This document shows positions 1 through 6,202 of a stretch of 15,215 nt of DNA, piece by piece. A model generated the notes under the pieces. That model saw only the letters and a program-made list of their open reading frames with translations, did no database searches and was not told the origin of the DNA. How positions within the stretch are numbered: the first letter of the stretch is position 1; the number at the start of each line of letters is the position of its first letter. Origin of the DNA: Antrodiella citrinella (Eukaryota; Basidiomycota; Agaricomycetes; Polyporales; Steccherinaceae); assembly GCA_004802725.1 (NCBI GenBank), contig SGPM01000498.1, positions 1 to 15,215 on the forward strand, given 5' to 3'. The position numbers and the translations under genes were made by a program.

Positions 1-156
1 CGATGTGTCACGCGCACATTCGTACGCTACAACAATGGGGTTAGCATTTGCGTGACTGTCCGAAAAGCGAAACACATACCTCGCTCTTGCTTAGCAATAT
101 CCGCCTCCCGATCGCTCGCCGCCACCGTCCCAAAGATGATATCCATCTCCTCCAAG
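1..156 (-). CDS. C-terminal exons of a sugar-transporter-like MFS protein (partial)
   Basis: Read on the minus strand, 156-80 encodes LEEMDIIFGTVAASDREADI followed by AKQER, then a GTATGT donor at 79. A 53-nt intron ends in TAG at 27, and the next exon (26-1) continues in frame as AYECARDTS to the window edge. The L-E-E-M-D...FG pattern is the cytoplasmic segment that follows the last membrane helix (after PETKG) in fungal sugar/inositol transporters of the major facilitator superfamily, which carry sugars across the plasma membrane. The membrane part is not contiguous with this exon: upstream there are two in-frame stops, so the exon would have to begin at a CAG acceptor at 159-157. The stop codon lies outside the window. 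The family call rests on a short motif. The gene may be a broken copy. Confidence 0.5.
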
Positions 157-552
157 CTGCGTCCTCATCAGGAAAAACCTGTTTCACTAAGTAGATATGA
201 TTACCACTAGTCTGTGGCAATGTGTGGTAACTTACCTCTAATTATCAGTCCTAACATGATTACACAAGTTAGTGATAATTACAGAAGTCCCCAATAATCC
301 TACACTCTCTTACCTCTCATTACATCTAATCTAGCACAAGTCAGAGGTAGATTAGGTCTTTTACAGCAACATAATAACATATATGATCACACATCACTCA
401 TGGTATGGGCAAAGAGAGCATAGATAATATATTGATATACACTACAACATGACAGCTACAGCTACAACACTACAGTCTAATGAACATTACCCTACATCAA
501 TCAAACAATATCAACAGAATATACTGCACACAAGAAAGGCTTAGATACATAC
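157..552. repeat. AT-rich stretch with two adjacent hairpin repeats
   Basis: This stretch separates the two blocks of MFS-like coding sequence and is much longer than the 50-60 nt introns elsewhere in the window. It holds two diverged direct copies beginning CTTACCTCT(A/C)ATTA at 231 and about 309, each also containing CACAAGT(T/C)AG. Each copy can fold. In the first, TAATTATCA (239-247) pairs with TGATAATTA (273-281), with inner arms CTAAC/GTTAG. In the second, CTAATCTA (326-333) pairs with TAGATTAG (348-355). A CTACAACA-type low-complexity tract lies around 440-478. No ORF is credible. It could be a small non-autonomous insertion or an expanded intron. Confidence 0.35.
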
Positions 553-790
553 CTGTACTGTGCACAGCAATAGAAGGCCAGCAAATAAGAACACTGAAGG
601 GGAAAAAGAAGATGGGATGATTAGCAAGCAAGCAACAGTGATGAGTGAAGCTTTGTACATACCAGTAAGCAACAGCAGAGGGGATTAACAGGTATCAGCA
701 TAAAAAATGTGGAAGACAGTACTTACCAGTGCACTGAAGCTCATAACCCAGTCTCGCACACCCCTCCACTGCTGACCAAGAATCTATGGC
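553..790 (-). pseudogene. Candidate upstream exons of the same MFS-like gene, probably degraded
   Basis: Two minus-strand blocks have consistent splice signals. Block 790-727 follows a CCCCCCAG acceptor and ends at a GTAAGT donor. Block 593-553 follows a pyrimidine-rich CCCCTTCAG acceptor and ends at a GTATGT donor. Joined, they stay in frame (64 then 41 nt) and read ...GYELQCT then VFLFAGLLLLCTVQ. That hydrophobic run resembles the last transmembrane helix of an MFS transporter, which normally sits just before the PETKG-LEEMD segment found at 156-80. The join to that segment does not keep frame: the PDE-like codons at 164-175 lie in another frame, with TGA TGA in the LEEMD frame. Either the gene is disrupted or the structure is misread. 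No start codon or further 5' exons could be identified. Confidence 0.3.
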
Positions 791-1674
791 CTGGGGGGCA
801 AGAGGTTCCGCATGAGAGAGCTTGAAGTGCGCAAATAGGGGATGCAATGAAGAGGAAAAGAGAATAGACTCAGATAAAAGGAGAGGAGAGAGAGAGGAGG
901 AGAACATGGGGGAAGAGAGAGAACAGAGGGACACGTCGAAAATGTTGAAGTCCGACATTGATGTGCTGGCACTTATAAGCGCCGAAATCCGGCAAACCCC
1001 ATTTGGCGCAATTGGTGGGGCAGGACAAAGATCACACAATGTCTCGCTCACGACACCACCATTTCCGGTGTGTACTATCTCATTTTGTTCGCATTTCAAA
1101 TCTCTATCGTTAGATACCAAAAATGTTTGGATTTGTCGGCTGGAAACTCTGCCACTCTCAGGTAAACACAAAGATATATACACCAATCTCTAAATGTCTC
1201 TCCCAATACTGACCTGTTGTCTGTCTTTAGTATCTCATTCGATTTGCATTGTTTGACTCTATCTTTTGATATATGACACATACAAAACCATCCGCTACTT
1301 GTCCTCCTTTGGTCTGATGTTGTTCCTCTAAAGGTATGTATACTAATCATTTTATGTCTCCATGGATACCGATCCGTTTCCACTCTAGACTATCTCATTT
1401 TGTTCGCATTGAGCGACTCTATCTGGTGGTATATGGCGCGTCAGGAAGCGTTTGACACCCGACCTTCCCTAGCCTTGCGCGTATGCCAGCGCCAATAAGC
1501 GCCCATAGCGCGTCGCTCACTACAATGGGTCTTTGAATTGTTGTACTATCTAGCACTGTTGATTACATGCTAAATACTATTTCCATGTACCTGATAAACA
1601 CCCAATATACAATGCTTGTGGGAGGTTTTGCGCCTCGGAGCCGTCTCTGCGACTTGAAGTTGGGGTCTGGTGAA
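791..1674. other. Gene-free region left of the retrotransposon
   Basis: Open frames exist on both strands (for example 695-1186 minus and 822-1193 plus), but they overlap each other, are low in complexity (long GAGA/CTCT tract at about 845-930) and match nothing I recognise. On the minus strand a CCAAT (about 1015-1011) and TTATAAG (about 980) precede an ATG near 957, so a promoter is possible but unproven. A diverged three-copy repeat is listed separately. Confidence 0.4.
1077..1432. repeat. Three diverged tandem copies, period about 155 nt
   Basis: The motif TATCTCATTTTGTTCGCATT or a close variant occurs at about 1077-1096, 1231-1250 (TATCTCATTCGATTTGCATT) and 1391-1410. Each copy is followed by CTCTATC and a GATA/TATATGRC-like segment. 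On the minus strand, the first two copies translate to similar peptides (CEQNEI..T...VV.ET..D.C against CKSNEI..T...VL.ET..D.C), but the third carries a stop in that frame. This is a diverged tandem repeat of unknown origin. Confidence 0.45.
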
Positions 1675-1964
1675 TGTTACAAACACGCGTGCGCTCTATT
1701 CTTTTTCCCTTTCCTTTCCCCTTTGTTTCCTGTTATCTCTTTATTCCCTCATCCACTTCCTTCGTCGTACCCTTACCCGCATATGGACTCCCATACGAAT
1801 ACCTAGTACGACTCACCCCCCTTTCCCTTTCCCTTACTGCGGATGAACCGTTACCGTCCAACGCTCACCGTTCCAACGGTTCCCCTTCGAACGATCCTCC
1901 TTTCCTTCCGCAGTCCTTTAGTACTCGAACGATCCTCCTTCAGATTCCGCAGCTCTCATACCTG

Positions 1965-1972
1965 TATAAATA
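1965..1972 (+). promoter_or_regulatory. TATA box of the 5' LTR
   Basis: TATAAATA lies in the middle of the LTR, and the same sequence is in the 3' LTR at 5984-5991. Usual TATA-to-start spacing of about 30-35 nt puts transcription initiation near 1995-2002. That agrees with the 2000-2010 segment being the one complementary to the site just inside the LTR. Confidence 0.65.
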
Positions 1973-1984
1973 CCTGTACGCGTC

Positions 1985-2009
1985 GGTCAAGTTGTTCCCC
2001 AACTTGACC
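1985..2009 (+). promoter_or_regulatory. Perfect hairpin at the predicted transcript start in the LTR
   Basis: GGTCAAGTTG (1985-1994), loop TTCCC, then CAACTTGACC (2000-2009): ten perfectly paired bases with a 5-nt loop. The 3' LTR has the same structure at 6004-6028, with one N in the left arm and an intact right arm. The right arm is the sequence that can also pair with the primer-binding site. Whether it works as DNA or as RNA in the 3' LTR transcript is not known. Confidence 0.6.
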
Positions 2010-2132
2010 TCCTTGTTAATAGAGGTTATCTTCCACTCTGAACATCGTCCTCGTCTGCACATCGTTCTCATCGTCTCACTTGAACCTCGTCCTAGTCAGA
2101 ACTCGTGCCGAAGTTACGCCTCACGTAACATT

Positions 2133-2143
2133 AGGTCAAGTTG
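2133..2143 (+). other. Putative self-priming primer-binding site
   Basis: AGGTCAAGTTG begins two bases after the 5' LTR. It is the exact reverse complement of CAACTTGACCT at 2000-2010 in the LTR (also 6019-6029 in the 3' LTR), an 11-nt perfect match. No TGG-starting complement of a tRNA 3' end is seen here. In Tf1 of fission yeast, the first 11 nt of the mRNA fold back on such a site and, once cleaved, prime reverse transcription. Here the matching segment lies about 35 nt after the TATA box, where the mRNA should begin. Confidence 0.6.
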
Positions 2144-2192
2144 CTACTACTGCGCTGACTCCTCGTAGTCCAAGCGCACCCCCACNCACACC

Positions 2193-3884
2193 GTGGCTCC
2201 CACAGAGCACTCCCCAGACCATCCACCTCGAACCTCGCACAGTCTCCAGACCGGTCCCCTCACCGGACACTTTGCCGTCTACACCTCTGCAGATACACGA
2301 GTCGCCTACGAGTGGCGCACTAACCAGAGCAGACCTGGTTGGTACTTTATCGCAGACGTCACCAACCCCGACCTTCCCCAGGTCAGAGAACGCGTCCAAC
2401 GCATCCCTGATAGTTACTTCCGTGACCCAGACGCCTCCTCCTCTGACGACGAATCTAACCCTGATTCCGAGACCAACGCCGACTCAGAAGCCGAAGCAGC
2501 AGCGCAATTGGAAAGCCCTGTTGCAAGCATCGAAGAAGACCCTCTCCCTGATCCCTCAGCGACTAGCGCTTTCCTTTCGCCGCTTGCATCACCTCAAGCA
2601 GGACCGAGTACTCTCCCAGCAGGACGAAGTCCAGTACGGGTACCTAGTCCTCGACGAGGATCACTCCTATCCAGTCGTCATTCTTCTCCATCCCCAAGCT
2701 CCCACCTACGTATACACACTCAGTCCACTACCCCTACGTCCCACCGTCAACCAGCAACCACCGCCCCGGGCTTGCAGCCCATTGCCGCGACCACCACTCT
2801 GCCTTTCAAAGCAGTCACCATGGATTTCATCACCGACCTCCCCGAGTCGCAGGGCATGACNTCCTGTTGGATCGTGGTAGATCACAACNCTACGAAGGGG
2901 ATGGTAATTCTACCCTGTACCAANGAGATTGANGCNCTCGGAACGGCGCAACTCTACCACACGGGACCCTACCGACGCTTTGGACTGCCCGACTCCATGA
3001 TCTCCGACCGTGGACCTCAATTCGCATCACGAGTAATGCAAGAACTGGTCAAACTCCTCGGTGTCAAGTCCAAACTGTCCACCGCGTATCATCCACAGAC
3101 GGATGGCCAGACGGAACGTATCAANCAAGAAGTAGAAGTGTTCCTCCGCATCTTCTGTGCCGCNCATCCCGACGATTGGGTCAACTTCCTCCCNGATATN
3201 GAATTCTCNCACAACCAGCGCATCCCGCAAGGACGCAANGAATCCCCCTTCTTCCTCATGATGGGATACAANCCCCGTGCTATCCCNGCAGTNACNCAAA
3301 CNGCTGAACACCCATCGGTAGAAGAACGGCTGAAAGANTTGCAGCTTGCNCGAGAAGAAGCCAAGGCAGCNCATGAACTGGCACGTCAACGNATGTCGGA
3401 GCGNATCACCAGCTCCTTCAAACCCTTCACGCTNCGACAGAAAGTATGGCTGGAAGGCACCAACATCCGTTCGCCGACCAACAAGAAACTCACGCCCAAA
3501 CGNGAAGGACCATTNGCCATCACNGAAGTACTCGGACCNCTNACGTACCGTCTCAAACTCCCACCGCANTGGCGCATCCATGACGTCTTCCANGCATCCC
3601 TTCTNACNCCCTACAAGGANACGGAANCNCACGGNCCGACCTTNGCNAATCCNCCNCCTGAAGAAGTAGATGGAGACAGCGAATANGAAGTNGAATCCAT
3701 CAANGGNCANCGNCTNCGCNGAGGCAAGTANCAGTACCTCGTCAAATGGAAGGGATANTCGTCATCCGAAGACACGTGGGAACCCATCCAGCANCTCCTT
3801 CCGAATGCAGCAACCATNGTGACCGCTTACCANCAGAAGAANAAGATTCAAGACCAGACAATCCCAGCAAGACGTCNTCGTTGA
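2193..3884 (+). CDS. Gag-like/integrase/chromodomain fusion ORF of a deleted Ty3/Gypsy element
   Basis: The open frame runs from a stop at 2166 to TGA at 3882-3884; 2193 is a GTG in a good Kozak-like setting (CACCGTGGC), not an ATG. Residues 1-200 are acidic and Ser/Pro-rich and match no domain I recognise; gag-like is inferred from position. From about residue 203 the integrase core follows: MDFITDLP holds the first catalytic Asp, SDRGPQF the second, and GQTER the Glu, with exactly 35 residues between the last two (DD35E). After it come the GPF/Y-like region ([15 protein letters not shown]) and a chromodomain ([17 protein letters not shown]), which in chromoviruses directs integration to marked chromatin. 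The zinc finger, protease, reverse transcriptase and RNase H are missing, and the join is in frame. The first true ATG is at 2820 (CACCATGG), giving a 354-aa integrase-core protein. 50 of 54 Ns are at third codon positions. Confidence 0.8.
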   Translation: MAPTEHSPDHPPRTSHSLQTGPLTGHFAVYTSADTRVAYEWRTNQSRPGWYFIADVTNPDLPQVRERVQRIPDSYFRDPDASSSDDESNPDSETNADSEAEAAAQLESPVASIEEDPLPDPSATSAFLSPLASPQAGPSTLPAGRSPVRVPSPRRGSLLSSRHSSPSPSSHLRIHTQSTTPTSHRQPATTAPGLQPIAATTTLPFKAVTMDFITDLPESQGMXSCWIVVDHNXTKGMVILPCTXEIXXLGTAQLYHTGPYRRFGLPDSMISDRGPQFASRVMQELVKLLGVKSKLSTAYHPQTDGQTERIXQEVEVFLRIFCAXHPDDWVNFLXDXEFXHNQRIPQGRXESPFFLMMGYXPRAIXAXXQXAEHPSVEERLKXLQLXREEAKAXHELARQXMSEXITSSFKPFTXRQKVWLEGTNIRSPTNKKLTPKXEGPXAIXEVLGXXTYRLKLPPXWRIHDVFXASLXXPYKXTEXHXPTXXNXXPEEVDGDSEXEXESIXXXXXRXGKXQYLVKWKGXSSSEDTWEPIQXLLPNAATXVTAYXQKXKIQDQTIPARRXR

Positions 3885-3924
3885 TTTTCCCCTTCTCTCN
3901 NTCTTACTANCATCACCNTCCTCA

Positions 3925-4590
3925 ATGTCCATCATCNTCATGCCTTCCNTCCTCCTCCTTGCNGTCCTCATNTTNCTCGTCTCNACCACCCTCCTAGTCC
4001 TGCTAGGACTCACNTTGTTCCTCANNCTCTGGTTNGCTTCNGAAAACACNCGNACCACCAANTCGNCTCCNCANCGTCCTCCCGTCGTNGTTGGCGTCAC
4101 CCAGGAGGTTGTTACAACCTGGGAAACAAACAANGATGACACNGACCCTTGGGAACAGACCAGCAGCCACGACTCATGGGGTGATCCCACCCCTCGCTGG
4201 AATCAACCTGTCACCGCGAACGACGCCGCCTGGGCAGCTGCCTGGAGCGCCGTCACCCCCGAACCAGCCAACGACACCCCTTCTGATCCCGTACTCTCCG
4301 GCCCTCTCGATGCGGACGCTACTCCTCTCGATCAATACCCTGCTGATCCCGTCCCATCTGAGCCAACTCCTTTCATTCCCGCTGAACCGTCACCGTTCCC
4401 ATCTTCCCCAGTTTCATTGTCCCCCGTCTCGCCACGCCTTCGCCGCAGCACCACGCAGATCCCGCAGCGTCTTCATACGCCGCAGCCGGTAGTCCCCATC
4501 TACCAGCAGATCTTACGCCGCAGACGTCCTGCGACACCGCCTACGCCGGAGCCGCAGCCTACTCCGGACTCACCTCCTCCTTCCCCTTAA
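3925..4590 (+). CDS. Extra retroelement ORF: predicted single-pass membrane protein, 221 aa
   Basis: ATG at 3925 lies 40 nt after the integrase stop, in another frame, and the ORF ends at TAA 4588-4590. Residues about 9-36 form an uninterrupted hydrophobic stretch (TTLLVLLGL is typical), followed by a Thr/Pro/Trp-rich middle (WETN..., DPWEQTSSHDSWGDP, WAAAWSAV) and a very Pro-rich, Arg-containing tail. No conserved domain is recognised. The position after integrase and before the 3' LTR is where env or env-like genes sit in some Ty3/Gypsy elements, but no fusion peptide, cysteine pattern or furin-type site is visible, so an envelope role is only a possibility. The coding status is well supported: 16 of 20 Ns fall on third codon positions. 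How it is translated (own mRNA, reinitiation or frameshift) cannot be told. Confidence 0.65.
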   Translation: MSIIXMPSXLLLXVLXXLVXTTLLVLLGLXLFLXLWXAXENXXTTXSXXXRPPVXVGVTQEVVTTWETNXDDXDPWEQTSSHDSWGDPTPRWNQPVTANDAAWAAAWSAVTPEPANDTPSDPVLSGPLDADATPLDQYPADPVPSEPTPFIPAEPSPFPSSPVSLSPVSPRLRRSTTQIPQRLHTPQPVVPIYQQILRRRRPATPPTPEPQPTPDSPPPSP

Positions 4591-4671
4591 ATTCACTGTC
4601 CTCCTTCGTTCTCGTTCCCTCATTCCCTTCATCCTTTGTTCCCTTCTTCCTTCACATCCCTGTTCACAGTC

Positions 4672-5661
4672 ATGGCTCCCCCTCGCATCAACCGTCCTTC
4701 GAGCAACTACACTCGCCCCTCGTCCCTCGCCTCCTCTGCCCATGGTTTGCGTTTCGGCCAATACTCTTCCTATTCCTCCACCCAGTTCCACATTCCTCAC
4801 GCCAANGTCGATCTCACCGCCATGCGCGACGCAGTCAGCGCATTCCTCGCCGCTCCCGGCTCGTCGGTCGTCGACATCCTTGCCAACCTTCAACCATACG
4901 CAACGTTGAGCACTCTCCTCATCATCCTCCGTCACATGGAAGCGGCCCACCGTGTCGCCCATGGTGCGCTGCGCGAACCCAATTACACGATCAACGGTAT
5001 CCATGAACTACTCAACCGCTTCCGCGCCATGATGGTCGAACTGGAATTCGTCCAGACGGTGATCATCAATACGATGGTCATAGCTGATGTCAACCCTGCG
5101 TACTTGAGTGGCGAGAATGTTCCTCCCCCTCCACCTCCGTCTCCTCCTCCTCGTGTCCCCACACCGCGTCCCCCGATGCCGCTGGCTTCCCCGATCAGAG
5201 ACACTCCGCCTGAATGGTGGGGAAATGTTCCCACCGCCTTCATCCCTCGCGCATGGGAGGTTACTGCTGTCGACCCAGCCGCCAACCTTCCTCCCGCCGG
5301 TGAAGTCACTGCTGGCCCCGTGTTATTGCAATGGGAACAAGAGAATCAACTCTCCCCAGACTCGCCAGTCTTCGTCGAAGACCAAACCCCCGCGCTTTCA
5401 CCTGCACCCANACCCGTCACACCTCCTTCCCAGACCATGCGTGCCCTCTCCCCTCTCGGCTTCTTATCCACTCTCACCGACNTNGACGCCGGCTACCTAG
5501 CTGACGACGAACACGACGAAGCCGAGGTCGCACAGATCCTGNGAGCATTCTCTCAGGACGGNGTCATATACCGNGACGAGCTGGCCCAATTCATCAACAG
5601 TGGCGATTTCTGGCACCAGGAAGACTTTGTCATCCCGGAGGCTGGTAGTGAATCGCAGTAG
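4672..5661 (+). CDS. Second extra retroelement ORF, 329 aa, unknown function
   Basis: ATG at 4672 in a strong context (CAGTCATGGCTCCC) follows 81 nt after the preceding ORF; the stop is TAG at 5659-5661, 28 nt before the 3' LTR. The N-terminus is Ser/Pro-rich. Residues about 48-145 look alpha-helical (SAFLAAPGSSVVDILANL, MEAAHRVAHGAL, ELLNRFRAMMVELEFV). Then comes a polyproline tract (PPPPPPSPPPR) and a Trp-containing, increasingly acidic C-terminus. No known domain, transmembrane helix or zinc knuckle is seen. The helical core plus proline-rich and acidic tail could suit a structural or gag-like protein out of its usual order, but this is speculation. There are only 7 Ns, 4 of them at third positions, so selection evidence is weaker than for the upstream ORF. 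Confidence 0.55.
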   Translation: MAPPRINRPSSNYTRPSSLASSAHGLRFGQYSSYSSTQFHIPHAXVDLTAMRDAVSAFLAAPGSSVVDILANLQPYATLSTLLIILRHMEAAHRVAHGALREPNYTINGIHELLNRFRAMMVELEFVQTVIINTMVIADVNPAYLSGENVPPPPPPSPPPRVPTPRPPMPLASPIRDTPPEWWGNVPTAFIPRAWEVTAVDPAANLPPAGEVTAGPVLLQWEQENQLSPDSPVFVEDQTPALSPAPXPVTPPSQTMRALSPLGFLSTLTDXDAGYLADDEHDEAEVAQILXAFSQDXVIYXDELAQFINSGDFWHQEDFVIPEAGSESQ

Positions 5662-5676
5662 GGTACTGCGAGACCT

Positions 5677-5689
5677 AGACGGGAGGTAG
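5677..5689 (+). other. Candidate polypurine tract before the 3' LTR
   Basis: AGACGGGAGGTAG directly abuts the 3' LTR start (TGTTAC at 5690) and is purine except for one C and one T. This is the expected place for plus-strand priming in an LTR retrotransposon, though the tract is short and imperfect. Confidence 0.45.
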
Positions 5690-6149
5690 TGTTACAAACA
5701 CGCGTGCGCTCTTATTCTTTTTCCCTTTCNTTTCCCCTTTGNNTCCTCGTTATCNCNTTATTCNCTCATCCACTTCCTTCGTCGTACCCTTACCCGCATA
5801 TGGACTCCCATACGNATACCTAGTACGACTCACCCCCCTTTTCCCTTTTCCCTTACTGCGGATGAACCGTNACCGTCCAACGNTCACCGTTCCAACGGTT
5901 CCCCTTNGAACGNTCNNCCTTTCCTTCCGCAGTCCTTTAGTACTCGAACGATCCTCCTTCAGATTCCGCAGNTCTCATACCTGTATAAATACCTGTACGN
6001 GTCGGTCANGTTGTTCCCCAACTTGACCTCCTTGTTAATAGAGGTTATCTTCCACTCTGAACATCGTCCTCGTCTGCACATCGTNNTCATCGTCTCACTT
6101 GAACCTCGTCCTAGTNAGAACNCGTGCCGAAGTTACGCCTCACGTAACA
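5690..6149 (+). repeat. 3' LTR
   Basis: 460 nt, TGTTAC...GTAACA, collinear with the 5' LTR throughout. It contains about 20 ambiguous bases, whereas the 5' LTR has none. Unambiguous differences are mainly single-nucleotide length changes in T/C runs. It carries the same TATAAATA (5984-5991) and hairpin (6004-6028), so it could start transcription into the right flank. Confidence 0.9.
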
Positions 6150-6202
6150 NNNGNTCANNTTGANTNNTATNNGNNNTNANTNCNNNTANTCCANGNNCNN
6201 NC
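6150..6202. other. Mixed-base junction right of the 3' LTR
   Basis: The density of Ns jumps to roughly half of all bases exactly after GTAACA and stops at 6202. The unambiguous bases of the first 13 positions (NNNGNTCANNTTG) are all compatible with the sequence that follows the 5' LTR at 2131 (TTAGGTCAAGTTG). The consensus therefore appears to mix reads leaving an LTR into the element with reads leaving it into host DNA. This blocks any check of target-site duplication. Confidence 0.6.

Larger units (their letters stand above)
1675..2130 (+). repeat. 5' LTR
   Basis: 456 nt, TGTTAC...GTAACA, with no ambiguous base. It is pyrimidine-rich at its start and carries TATAAATA at 1965-1972. It contains a partial tandem duplication: CGAACGATCCTCCTT at 1888-1902 recurs at 1926-1940, and both copies are followed by TTCCGCAG within a 38-nt period. 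Compared with the 3' LTR it differs by a few 1-nt length changes, for example CTCTATT against CTCTTATT near the start. Confidence 0.9.
1675..6149 (+). mobile_element. Ty3/Gypsy chromovirus-like LTR retrotransposon, internally deleted
   Basis: Two nearly identical LTRs (1675-2130 and 5690-6149) flank 3559 nt of internal sequence. Both begin TGTTAC and end GTAACA, a perfect 6-nt inverted terminus containing the usual TG...CA. Inside, in order, are a putative self-priming primer-binding site, a gag-like acidic/Ser-Pro-rich segment fused in frame to a DD35E integrase core and chromodomain, two extra ORFs, and a short purine tract before the 3' LTR. Protease, reverse transcriptase, RNase H and the integrase zinc-binding HHCC domain are absent, so this copy cannot reverse-transcribe itself. 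The few LTR differences (mostly 1-nt indels plus N positions) suggest recent insertion. A target-site duplication cannot be shown: the left flank reads GTGAA and the right flank is masked by Ns. Confidence 0.88.

Noticed and set aside
695..1193. Long overlapping ORFs on both strands
   Set aside because: They shadow each other over a GA/CT-rich tract, match no family and span likely splice sites of the minus-strand MFS-like blocks.
1670..1674. Target-site duplication GTGAA
   Set aside because: The right flank reads NNNGN, where the fixed G does not match GTGAA at that position, and the region is a mixture. It cannot be claimed.
1567..2168. ORFs running through the 5' LTR
   Set aside because: They are formed by pyrimidine-rich LTR sequence, cross the LTR border and are not preserved by the 3' LTR's length changes.
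2080..2859. Pro-rich 259-codon frame overlapping the gag-like ORF
   Set aside because: It starts inside the LTR without an ATG, ends shortly after integrase begins in the other frame, and has no recognisable domain. The frame continuous with integrase is preferred.
3027..3632. Minus-strand ORFs opposite integrase
   Set aside because: They are antisense shadows of the integrase frame; N positions follow the plus-strand codon pattern.
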